64,000 bases of DNA from JANXLO01 sp038231295. GTDB taxonomy: Bacteria > Armatimonadota > Chthonomonadetes > Chthonomonadales > Chthonomonadaceae. Shown here in pieces: positions 8,406 to 16,126 of the stretch; the stretch's first letter is position 1, and each line of letters begins with the position of its first letter. The DNA lies in NCBI GenBank assembly GCA_038231295.1, contig JBBRLP010000012.1, positions 5,220 through 69,219 on the forward strand, in the 5' to 3' direction. Both the position numbers and the translations under genes were made by a program. The notes below the pieces were generated by a model, which saw only the letters and a program-made list of their open reading frames with translations, was not told where the DNA came from and did no database searches.

Positions 8406-9389
8406 TCAAGTCCAACTCAGGTCACGTCCGATGAGCAGTTCCGTCATTTCGGCATGGTGTGTGTTTTTCATCGGAATAGCCAGTGTCTGGAAGCCATATT
8501 CCGCCGCGAGTTCCTGTACTCCCTGCGCGTTATCGTAAGTCATCAAAAAGTCACCCTTGAGGTTCTGCGCGAGGCGAAAAAGGTCTTTGTGATCTAGCTC
8601 ATTGTGCGTATAAAGCCGCGCACCCGCCTTCTTGCCTGCCGCCGTATAGGGCGGGTCAATAAAGAAGACAGCGTCGGCACGAGAGGCGTTCTCCCGTAAT
8701 GCGGCAAGGCCGTCTCCATGAAAAAAGCAAATTTTATCCACCACCGTCGCGATATTGCAGATACGGGATTTCAGCGTCTGGGGATACCATCGGGACGCCA
8801 TCCCTTTGCCGTTTTCCCCATACCGCAGCTTCCCGCTGCCCGGTGCCAGGATGCCGCCGTGATTGATGCGGTTTCGCAGGATTGTCTGAAACGCTCTGTC
8901 GCGCAACGTCAAAGGCAGGGTGTTCAGTTCGGTCTCGATGTCAGGAGGTGTCAGGTCGAAGGCGACGATCCTATCTGCCAGCCAGTCCGCATCGCCATGC
9001 AGAATTGTCTGCCAGACTGCGGCAACGTCCTTATCTAACTCTATCATAGTCACCTGGTCGGCCAACTGCTCGAAGGCAACCGTCAGGCTGATGATGCCTC
9101 CCCCGGCGAACGGTTCAATAAATTCCGCAGGCTTCTTTCCACGACTGGCAAGCCACTTACGCAGGCGAGGCACAAACCAGGTCTTCCCGCCCGGATAACG
9201 AAACGGGCTGCGCTGCGGAACCGAAGCCACATTAATAATCGCTTCGCTTTTCGTTTCGTCAAACAGGGAGTACTGGTAGACCGGTTCATTGACCTGCGTC
9301 ACCGAGTTGAAGGGAGTGTCCATCCTTTCCGGCGAAAGGTTATCGACAGGGAAACCAAAGACTTCTACGAGCGGACGAGTAGTAGACAT
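8406..9389 (-). CDS. D12 class N6-adenine DNA methyltransferase (Dam-like), orphan
   Basis: A 327-residue protein from the ATG at 9389 (MSTTRPLVEVFG). The D12/Dam layout is clear: FRYPGGKTWF (63-72, target/AdoMet entry), FIEPFAGGGIIS (motif I, 90-101, AdoMet binding), and the catalytic DPPY at 245-248 in VFFIDPPYTAAGKKAGARLY. It transfers a methyl group to adenine N6 in a short site, GATC in many relatives. The N-terminal 55 residues before FRYPGGK are an extension not seen in Dam. No restriction endonuclease is adjacent. It is 142 bases upstream of mutS2, but a functional link is only suggestive. An in-frame ATG farther upstream is possible. Confidence 0.85.
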   Translation of the reverse strand: MSTTRPLVEVFGFPVDNLSPERMDTPFNSVTQVNEPVYQYSLFDETKSEAIINVASVPQRSPFRYPGGKTWFVPRLRKWLASRGKKPAEFIEPFAGGGIISLTVAFEQLADQVTMIELDKDVAAVWQTILHGDADWLADRIVAFDLTPPDIETELNTLPLTLRDRAFQTILRNRINHGGILAPGSGKLRYGENGKGMASRWYPQTLKSRICNIATVVDKICFFHGDGLAALRENASRADAVFFIDPPYTAAGKKAGARLYTHNELDHKDLFRLAQNLKGDFLMTYDNAQGVQELAAEYGFQTLAIPMKNTHHAEMTELLIGRDLSWT

Positions 9390-9658
9390 AAGGTCGTTAT
9401 TCTCAAAGCAGTATTTGTTCTTTTGCGCCGAACAAGGAAGGAATCGTTTTTTGCACTGTCCCATTATATCATACTCCGTGGAGGAGCCATACCAAAACGC
9501 GGGCTTCCCTCTACTTCTGCCGAAAATCGCTGTCACGAAGGCAGGCGGGCGACGTTATACAGGACTGCACTACTCTGGATTGCAGCGGTTTTTTGCTGCC
9601 TCCTCTGCCTCACTTCTCTGTCCGGCAGATATGCTGCCACTTGTCTCTGGAGGCTGCT

Positions 9659-10594
9659 ATGATTTCTCAATGTTTGCGACTTCTGTGTCTTCTCTTGGGC
9701 GCAGTGACGATGGTGGGGTGTGGGGGCGGTTCGTCGAAATCCCCGGCGATGAGTCGCTCGACAGTGCGCGAACGGGCTATCGCGACGACTCGCGTAGCAC
9801 GGGCCACATTTGCGCTGGCGGGTCTGGGGCGGCATATTACCCGCGCTCCCCATACCGGCATGGGGCGCACCGCACTGTTTCTGGCGGCTCTGCACCATAC
9901 TCGCGATGCCGTGACCGAGGGGAAGGACGCCGATACTGGCCTCTTCTTTACCCTCACCACCGCTGCGGACGGTTCCGGTCAGCAGAACCTGTTCACGGAC
10001 GCCGCCCACACCCATGCGGCAGGCCGCTACGCCTGGAATGCCCCGCAGTGGCCGAACGGGCAGCCCGATACCTACCCCGTTCTGCTTCATGAAGATTTCC
10101 AGGTCACCGACGGAACCTTCAAGGGCGCTGTGGGAACAGCGGATTCCACGCTGAGCGATGCCAGCGGCAACAACGGCAAAATTCACATGACCTTCACCGA
10201 TGCGATGGGCGAGACCGCCGTTTGTGACCTGACGATTGACAACGGCATGGTCCATGCCGACGATAAGGTGACACTCCCGGACCAAACCACCTTTGACGAG
10301 CAAGACATTTCTCAAACGGACGGTAGCATGCAGTGTACGTTTATTTTCCCGGATGGCAGCAAAGACGTGGAAATCATGGCTCCGGACGGAACTGGCACCG
10401 AAACGCTGACTGACTCCAATGGAACGGTTGAGGAGAGTGGTACGTTTCAGGATACAGGGATGGAGACGCTGAACTACCAGGATGGCTCTTCCGAAACCGT
10501 AAATGTGGATACCGCCGATACGTCTACAGGCAATACGGCCACAGAGAGTTCCGTACACAGCAGAACTGTCCGGCCTCGGCCTCTGACGAAATAG
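9659..10594 (+). CDS. secreted lipoprotein with Asp/Thr-rich repeats, function unknown
   Basis: Start is the ATG at 9659 behind CTGGAGGCTGCT. The 311-residue product has a signal peptide and lipobox MVGCGGG (Cys21), then a Ser/Arg-rich linker. The remainder is acidic and rich in Thr, Gly and Asp, with short repeats resembling DGS-x-E-x-V (for example GSKDVEIMAPDGTGTETLTD). This is typical of repetitive beta-sheet surface proteins. I do not recognise a domain. It stands 30 bases upstream of the ClC gene in the same direction and may be co-transcribed. Confidence 0.7.
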   Translation: MISQCLRLLCLLLGAVTMVGCGGGSSKSPAMSRSTVRERAIATTRVARATFALAGLGRHITRAPHTGMGRTALFLAALHHTRDAVTEGKDADTGLFFTLTTAADGSGQQNLFTDAAHTHAAGRYAWNAPQWPNGQPDTYPVLLHEDFQVTDGTFKGAVGTADSTLSDASGNNGKIHMTFTDAMGETAVCDLTIDNGMVHADDKVTLPDQTTFDEQDISQTDGSMQCTFIFPDGSKDVEIMAPDGTGTETLTDSNGTVEESGTFQDTGMETLNYQDGSSETVNVDTADTSTGNTATESSVHSRTVRPRPLTK

Positions 10595-10624
10595 GCCCAA
10601 ACTCATAATCAGGAGCAGAGCCGG

Positions 10625-12232
10625 ATGCAGCAGGAAACGCCCCCCGATACCACTGTTCAGAGTTCACAGGAACAGCTACGTTCCGAGGTACACGAGTATC
10701 TGCATGTCCGGCAGCAGCGCAGGCGGCTATTCCCTCGTGCGGCCCTTGTCGGTGTACTGGCAGGTCTGCTGGCGGTCGCGTTTCGGGTCGTGCTGGCAGC
10801 AGGCGAGAGCATTCGCAATGCACTTCTCGTCTGGGCGCACCACGTGGCGGGCTTTGGCGGACTATCTCTCGTTCTCTTCGGCGCGGTAGGAGCGGCGTTG
10901 GCGGTATTCCTGGTGCGGCATGTCGCTCCGGAGACCTCCGGCAGTGGCATTCCGCATCTCGAAGCGGTGCTGCATCGCTATCGTGAGTTCGCGTGGATGC
11001 GCGTGCTGGGCGTCAAGTTTTGCGGTGGTGCGCTGGCGTTGAGCAGCGGGCTGGTGCTGGGGCGCGAAGGCCCGACTGTGCAGATGGGTGGGGCGGTCGG
11101 TGCGGCAGTCTCAGAATGGTTACAGGTGAGCCGCCGGGATCGGCTCGTTCTCATTGCCGCAGGCGCGGGCGCAGGGCTTGCCGCCGCCTTCAACGCCCCG
11201 CTTGCGGGCCTGATTTTCGTGCTTGAAGAGGTACAGAAAGACTTCAGACAGGCCGTCTTTGGAGCGGCCTTCCTCGCAGCGGCGACAGCGGACATCGTCG
11301 CGCGATTTGCCTCCGGGCAGTTCCCCGTCTTCCGCATTCCCAGCTATCCCGTTCCTTCTCTGTCGGCGCTACCTGCCTTCGCCATTCTGGGTCTGCTGTG
11401 CGGTCTATTGGGCATCGTCTATAACCGCAGCCTGATCGGTACCCTCAACCTGTTTTCGCGTGTACCGCCACGCTTCGGAGTTCTGCTGGCAGGCATCGTC
11501 GGGGCGATTGTGGGTGGGGTGTCCTGGTTTTACCCTTCGGCGGTCGGGGGCGGGCATCAACTCGCGGAGAATTTTCTGGACGGTCATGCCGCGCTGGCCG
11601 TCATTCCCCTCTGGTTCGCGGGACGATTTGTCCTCTCCATGCTCAGCTATGGCACGGGCGCTCCCGGCGGTATTTTCGCGCCTCTACTGGTGCTGGGCGC
11701 ACTCATCGGGCTGGGTACGGGCGAAGTAACCCACCTGCTCGCTCCCTCTCAGGTTCCCGTTCCGGCGATCTTCGCTGTCGTCGGAATGGCAGCCTACTTT
11801 ACCGCCATCGTCCGTGCGCCACTGACCGGCATCGTGCTGATTATCGAGATGACGGGCAACTACGCGCAGATGCTCCCCCTGCTGGTAGCCTGCTTCTGCG
11901 CCTATATCGTCGCAGAGGGCCTGGGAGAACTGCCCATCTACGAAAATCTGCTGGAACGGGACCTGGCAAAGGGCGGGGCTGTGCTTGACCCGACCGAGAC
12001 GATTGTTCTGGAACTGGAAGTCGAACCGGGTTCTCCCTTTGAGGGACGTGAAGTGCGGACATTGGGATTGCCGCCAGGCTGCATTCTGGTTCACTGTCGG
12101 GAAGGTAACCGGGAATGGATACCGACCGCTTCGACGCTGCTGGAAGCCCATGTCCGCATTACGGCGATGATCGCCCCGGAGGCGAAAGGGGCGCTGCGGC
12201 AGTTGCGAAAGGGATGCGAAGCCGAAGAATAG
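10625..12232 (+). CDS. ClC family chloride/proton antiporter with RCK-C (TrkA-C) domain
   Basis: A 535-residue membrane protein with about ten membrane segments. Chloride-site motifs are GSGIP (106-110), GREGPTVQ (146-153, with the gating Glu148) and the region PIYENLL, which contains the Tyr equivalent to Tyr445 of EcClC. The internal proton glutamate is present in LIFVLEEVQKDF (Glu201-Glu202), so the protein is predicted to be a 2Cl-/H+ exchanger and not a channel. The C-terminal 75 residues (LELEVEPGSPFEGREV...) resemble a TrkA-C ligand-binding domain. The start ATG at 10625 follows AGGAGCAGAGCCG. Its role may be acid resistance or charge balance. Confidence 0.9.
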   Translation: MQQETPPDTTVQSSQEQLRSEVHEYLHVRQQRRRLFPRAALVGVLAGLLAVAFRVVLAAGESIRNALLVWAHHVAGFGGLSLVLFGAVGAALAVFLVRHVAPETSGSGIPHLEAVLHRYREFAWMRVLGVKFCGGALALSSGLVLGREGPTVQMGGAVGAAVSEWLQVSRRDRLVLIAAGAGAGLAAAFNAPLAGLIFVLEEVQKDFRQAVFGAAFLAAATADIVARFASGQFPVFRIPSYPVPSLSALPAFAILGLLCGLLGIVYNRSLIGTLNLFSRVPPRFGVLLAGIVGAIVGGVSWFYPSAVGGGHQLAENFLDGHAALAVIPLWFAGRFVLSMLSYGTGAPGGIFAPLLVLGALIGLGTGEVTHLLAPSQVPVPAIFAVVGMAAYFTAIVRAPLTGIVLIIEMTGNYAQMLPLLVACFCAYIVAEGLGELPIYENLLERDLAKGGAVLDPTETIVLELEVEPGSPFEGREVRTLGLPPGCILVHCREGNREWIPTASTLLEAHVRITAMIAPEAKGALRQLRKGCEAEE

Positions 12233-12277
12233 GCTCTGCTCCGGCCCGACACGCAGAGCGTTTTTCCAAAGAAGGAG

Positions 12278-12306
12278 CCTCCCCCCGCAAAGAGATTTTG
12301 GGGAGG
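12278..12306. terminator. hairpin between convergent genes
   Basis: CCTCCCC and GGGGAGG form a 7-bp stem around a 15-base loop in the gap between the ClC gene and the convergent dihaem lipoprotein gene. A run of five T on the plus strand lies just upstream and not downstream, so the hairpin is a plausible but not textbook terminator. Confidence 0.4.
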
Positions 12307-12329
12307 AGACTTCCTGGTAACGGGGCGGA

Positions 12330-14060
12330 TTAGAGGGTTTTGAGGAAGGCGATCAGGTCGTCTTTGCTGCTCTGTGGCAGCGCCATATAGTTGACGACCG
12401 TGCGATAGGCTTCGCTCTGCGGGTCAAGGTCGCCGACACCCTGCGGGATTGCCAGGCCGCTTGATGCGTGACGAATAATAACCTCGTTCAGCGCACTCTC
12501 CACCGACTGTCCGGCGAGAACGCGGGCATCGTGCATGTAGGGCGGGCCGGTGAGGGAGACGCCCATGAGTGTCGCAGTGCGCCAGGTCAGCGGAGTGGCG
12601 CGGCCCTGATCGGGCAACGCGACGTCCGTCATCGGGAATCGGGGCGTCAGTCCGTAGTTTGCCAGCCCCAGGTTCTGAAGGGTAACGAGCTGAGGCGACT
12701 GAGTGGGAAACAGCACGTTTGCATCCGCAACGTAACTCGCGATGCTGAGAGGGTCCGAGGCGGGGCCGAGAGTGAAGCGCGTCGTTGCCAGTCCGGTTCC
12801 CATGTTGTGAATGAGCAGGTCGGTAAACAGATAGGCGCGTTTATTGCTCAGGTGGCGGGCGCCGATGCCGCCGCGCTCTGCCGGGGAGGAGCCAGTGATG
12901 GAAACGGGCATATGGCAGCCCACGCAGTTGAGTTTGCCCTGCGTCAGGTCGCGGAGCGCGAGCGGCATCATCCCGCGCTTTTGCACCGGATCGGGACTCG
13001 GATCGTTGACATGGCTGAAATCGGCCCCGAACAGGATTCGTCCGCGATCTTCCGCCGTGGAGCCTTCCGGCACGTTCGGCACCAGGTTGGCAGTCTCGCG
13101 GGTCGGCGGCGCGATCTGACGAATCATATCGCGGATTCGGCGCAGCTGGTCGGTGGTCAGCGCGGGGAAGGGGTTGGCATCGCCAATGCTCGAAGGGGTG
13201 TTCAGGCCGGGAGAGAAGGGACTTATCAGACCTGCGGGCGCGTTGCCCAGAGCGAACTGAAGCATCGTCGGCCCTGCACCGCGCAGACCAAACCGAGCGA
13301 GACGGATCACGGGACTGCCACCGACGATTTGACGCGATTCCGTATTGCGGTTTTCAAAGCCCTGCAATGGGCTGCCTCCCTGATCGAGCAGGCCACTAAT
13401 CGTTGGGGCTTTGTTGGCAAGGACATCTTCGTCGGAAATGGCCTCCATCAAGCCGCGCCCGATATAGGCCGGAGCGGAGCGCATTCCGATAGAACGCACC
13501 AGAGGGTTGCCGGGCAGCGGAGGCAGCGATTTGACGGGAAAGCCGACCTGCGAGCGTTTGTGCAGGATCGGTCCACCCGCATCGGGGCGGGAGTTAAACG
13601 CGCCTGTCGCAGCATCGTAGTCCCCATAGACCATGAAGGCATCCTGCGTCCGGGCGCGGGAGACCGGCGTCGGTACCTGGCCTGCGGCATCGTTCTGCGC
13701 TTTATGACAGCCGAGGCAGTTGAGCTGATTGAAGAACGGCCCCTGTCCATCGCTGGGATTGATGCGGTTGGCGGTGAAGATCGCAAGCCCCTGCGAGAAG
13801 GCGTTGCGTTCATCGGCATTCGCGCTCTGAAAAATCAGGTTGTTTATGGAGAGAGCCTTGCCGAAGACTGCACGTGGTGTCGTCTCAACCTCTGTCACAC
13901 GGGTTGGGTCTCCAGGCAAAGCGACACTGAGAATATCGTCCTGTGAAAGGGCGTTACGGTCGTTGCTTACATTGCCTCCACTCCCGCATCCTACGACGAC
14001 GAGCAGGCCGGTCAGTCCAAGACCGCCTGCCAGCCACCATTGTAATTTCGTTCGACGCAT
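12330..14060 (-). CDS. dihaem oxidoreductase-like lipoprotein (DHOR / thiol-oxidoreductase family), copy B
   Basis: A 576-residue exported protein with signal peptide and lipobox VVGCGSGG (Cys25). Two c-type haem sites are visible, NCLGCH (115-119) in the N-terminal cytochrome domain and NCVGCH (379-383) in the C-terminal one. The spacing and the RFGLRGAGPTMLQFA segment match the DHOR family, related to MauG and cytochrome c peroxidases. Members transfer electrons or reduce peroxides in the periplasm, and substrates are mostly unknown. It lies 86 bases downstream of a clear paralogue in the same direction. Proteins of this type in other bacteria are often paired with imelysin, which I do not see here. 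Confidence 0.85.
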   Translation of the reverse strand: MRRTKLQWWLAGGLGLTGLLVVVGCGSGGNVSNDRNALSQDDILSVALPGDPTRVTEVETTPRAVFGKALSINNLIFQSANADERNAFSQGLAIFTANRINPSDGQGPFFNQLNCLGCHKAQNDAAGQVPTPVSRARTQDAFMVYGDYDAATGAFNSRPDAGGPILHKRSQVGFPVKSLPPLPGNPLVRSIGMRSAPAYIGRGLMEAISDEDVLANKAPTISGLLDQGGSPLQGFENRNTESRQIVGGSPVIRLARFGLRGAGPTMLQFALGNAPAGLISPFSPGLNTPSSIGDANPFPALTTDQLRRIRDMIRQIAPPTRETANLVPNVPEGSTAEDRGRILFGADFSHVNDPSPDPVQKRGMMPLALRDLTQGKLNCVGCHMPVSITGSSPAERGGIGARHLSNKRAYLFTDLLIHNMGTGLATTRFTLGPASDPLSIASYVADANVLFPTQSPQLVTLQNLGLANYGLTPRFPMTDVALPDQGRATPLTWRTATLMGVSLTGPPYMHDARVLAGQSVESALNEVIIRHASSGLAIPQGVGDLDPQSEAYRTVVNYMALPQSSKDDLIAFLKTL

Positions 14061-14091
14061 ACTGATCCTCTCTTAAAGAAACTATGGGCGC

Positions 14092-14121
14092 TTCCACGCA
14101 AGTGAACACGCTTGCGTGGAA
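14092..14121. repeat. inverted repeat between the two dihaem genes
   Basis: TTCCACGCAAG and CTTGCGTGGAA form a perfect 11-bp stem with an 8-base loop. There is no T-run on either strand. Its place in the 86-base gap between two paralogous genes suggests an mRNA-processing or attenuation hairpin that sets different levels of the two proteins, which is inference. Confidence 0.5.
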
Positions 14122-14146
14122 ACGCCCGCTGGTGCAGGAACGGCAA

Positions 14147-15742
14147 TCAGAGTGTTTTCAGGAAGGCGATCAGATCGGCCTTGCTGTTGACGCCTGTATC
14201 AGGCAGAGCGCGATAGCGCATCGCTGAGGTATGCGCTTCGCTGGTCGTATCCACTCCCAGGTTGTCGTGGAAGTCAATCGCCTGATCCAGCGCTGAGTCG
14301 AGACTCTGCGTGGCGAGGACTCTTCCATCATGGAAGAAGGGTGGGCCGATGAGACCGATGCCCATCAGCGGGGGCGTACGCCACTGCGTAGGATCAGCGC
14401 GTCCCTGCCCCGGGAGCACATTATCCGCATCCGCTGGCCCCATATTGTGGATGAGCAGGTCAGCGAAGGGATAGAACCGTTTGTTGTTGAGATGGCTTGC
14501 ACCAACTTCTGCCGAAGACTGACCTGTGATCATGATCGGAGTATGACAGCCAGCGCAGTTCAGATTCCGGGTAACAGCCAGTCCACGCGGCTGGGACGGA
14601 TCGAAGCCAAAAAGAATTCGGCCTCTGTCTTCTGCGGAACCTGCCACGATGGGGACACGTGCCGGGGGCGCGACCAGTCGGATCATGGTACGCAGGTCTC
14701 GAATATCCTGTGCGGACAGCTCTAACTGTGGGTTCGGATCAGGGATAGGAGAAGCGATGTTTACGCCCGGAGCAAAGGGACTTGTCAGTCCGATCTCCCC
14801 GTTCGTGCCGCCGATCATAAACTGGAGCAGGGTTGGCCCTGCGCCACGCAGACCAAAACGACTGAGGCGCGTCACCGGGCTGCCACCAACGATGGCAGCG
14901 GCTTCGTTATTTCGGTTCTCAAACCGTCGTATGCCATCTGCTGCGTTGGGGTCGGGGCTGGGAAACGGTATCTGGTTGTCTGCCTGCCCGTTGATCTCGC
15001 CGTCCGGAATCGCTTCCATCAGTCCACGTCCAATATAGGGAGGCGCCGCACGCATTCCCACCACACGAACGAAAGGCGCTCCCGGCAGGGGAACCGAGCC
15101 ATTCAGAGGTTGGCTTGCCAGGGGGGGCGTCAGATTTGCAAAGGGCGACGGAAAGTTCGGATTGTTGGTCAACTGACGAATCAGAGGGTCAAGCTGCGCC
15201 TGGGGCAGCGGCAGCGGCTGACGGGGGTAACCGGGCAACTGCGCTTTGTGGAAGACGGGACCGAAGGCATCCCCGCGAGGCCGGAATTCTCCCGTTGAGG
15301 CGAGGAAATCCCCGAACAGCACGAACGCATCTTCCGAGCGAGCGCGGGAAGCTGGGGTCGCGACGACGCCCGGCTGTTGTGCCATGTGGCAGCCCAGGCA
15401 GTTGCGCTGATTGAAGTAGGGACCTTCGCCATCATTAACTCCTAATCGCGGAGCCGTAAAGATCGCTAACCCTTTGTTGAAGTGGTCGAGTTCTTCGCTG
15501 GTGGCACTGGGGTAGATGAGCGAGTTGGCAGAGAGCGATTTGGCATACTGATCGCGGGGGATCGTCTCTGCGTCTGCCACACGAGACAGATCGATAAGAC
15601 CTGACACGCTGGTGACATCGTCGTCAGAAACGGCGTTTTTGTTGTTTGATACCGACCCGCCTGAGCCACAGCCGACGCCTAACATGGCGACAAAGAGGCT
15701 GATTCCGGCTCCAGCCCACCAGTTGACGGGAATTTTTTTCAT
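14147..15742 (-). CDS. dihaem oxidoreductase-like lipoprotein (DHOR family), copy A
   Basis: A 531-residue paralogue of the next gene, with signal peptide and lipobox GVGCGSGG (Cys25), haem motif NCLGCH at 115-119 and a second NCAGCH in the C-terminal half. The two share long segments (for example IGRGLMEAI, RFGLRGAGPT and AEDRGRILFG), so they arose by tandem duplication and have diverged mostly in loop regions. This copy has an extra loop of about 30 residues before VRVVGMRAAPPYIGRG. Probable role is periplasmic electron transfer or peroxidase-like chemistry. Start ATG follows TAAGGAGGATC. The promoter of the pair should lie in the 384 bases upstream. Confidence 0.85.
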   Translation of the reverse strand: MKKIPVNWWAGAGISLFVAMLGVGCGSGGSVSNNKNAVSDDDVTSVSGLIDLSRVADAETIPRDQYAKSLSANSLIYPSATSEELDHFNKGLAIFTAPRLGVNDGEGPYFNQRNCLGCHMAQQPGVVATPASRARSEDAFVLFGDFLASTGEFRPRGDAFGPVFHKAQLPGYPRQPLPLPQAQLDPLIRQLTNNPNFPSPFANLTPPLASQPLNGSVPLPGAPFVRVVGMRAAPPYIGRGLMEAIPDGEINGQADNQIPFPSPDPNAADGIRRFENRNNEAAAIVGGSPVTRLSRFGLRGAGPTLLQFMIGGTNGEIGLTSPFAPGVNIASPIPDPNPQLELSAQDIRDLRTMIRLVAPPARVPIVAGSAEDRGRILFGFDPSQPRGLAVTRNLNCAGCHTPIMITGQSSAEVGASHLNNKRFYPFADLLIHNMGPADADNVLPGQGRADPTQWRTPPLMGIGLIGPPFFHDGRVLATQSLDSALDQAIDFHDNLGVDTTSEAHTSAMRYRALPDTGVNSKADLIAFLKTL

Positions 15743-16126
15743 GCTGATCCTCCTTAAGAGCGCGATTGCTAACTACTGCGTTTCGCCCGGCGTTTTGGGC
15801 TGACTGCACAGCCTTTCGATTGCCAGGTCGTGTACGATTTCCACCGCCCGGTCATAATAGCCGCAGGCTCATCTTGCAGATATTTCTGCGTAGGCGATGC
15901 TGCACCTATCGGCGTCTATGTAACGGGTAAAAACGCGGGGCAGAATTTCTTGACTGACATGATACATGGCACCGCCAGTTCCATCTCATAAAAACGACAC
16001 CGGGTTCGGGAGCGCAGGGTGTTCGGCAGATAGGGATATACCTCTTGCACCTTCCGAGAGTGACTCTTCGCGAACAGATAGGCTGGTTCCTGCTTACTTT
16101 GCGTAAAATTTCACCCTCGAAGATTT
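15743..16126. other. 384-base intergenic region
   Basis: Lies between the divergent-side start of the dihaem pair and the 3' end of recD2. I see no gene or RNA here. The part nearest 15743 should carry the promoter of the dihaem pair, but no convincing -35/-10 pair stands out on the minus strand. Confidence 0.5.

Noticed and set aside
12468..13946. 492-residue plus frame opposite the dihaem gene
   Set aside because: The sense strand has haem motifs, a lipobox and a paralogue. The plus frame has none.
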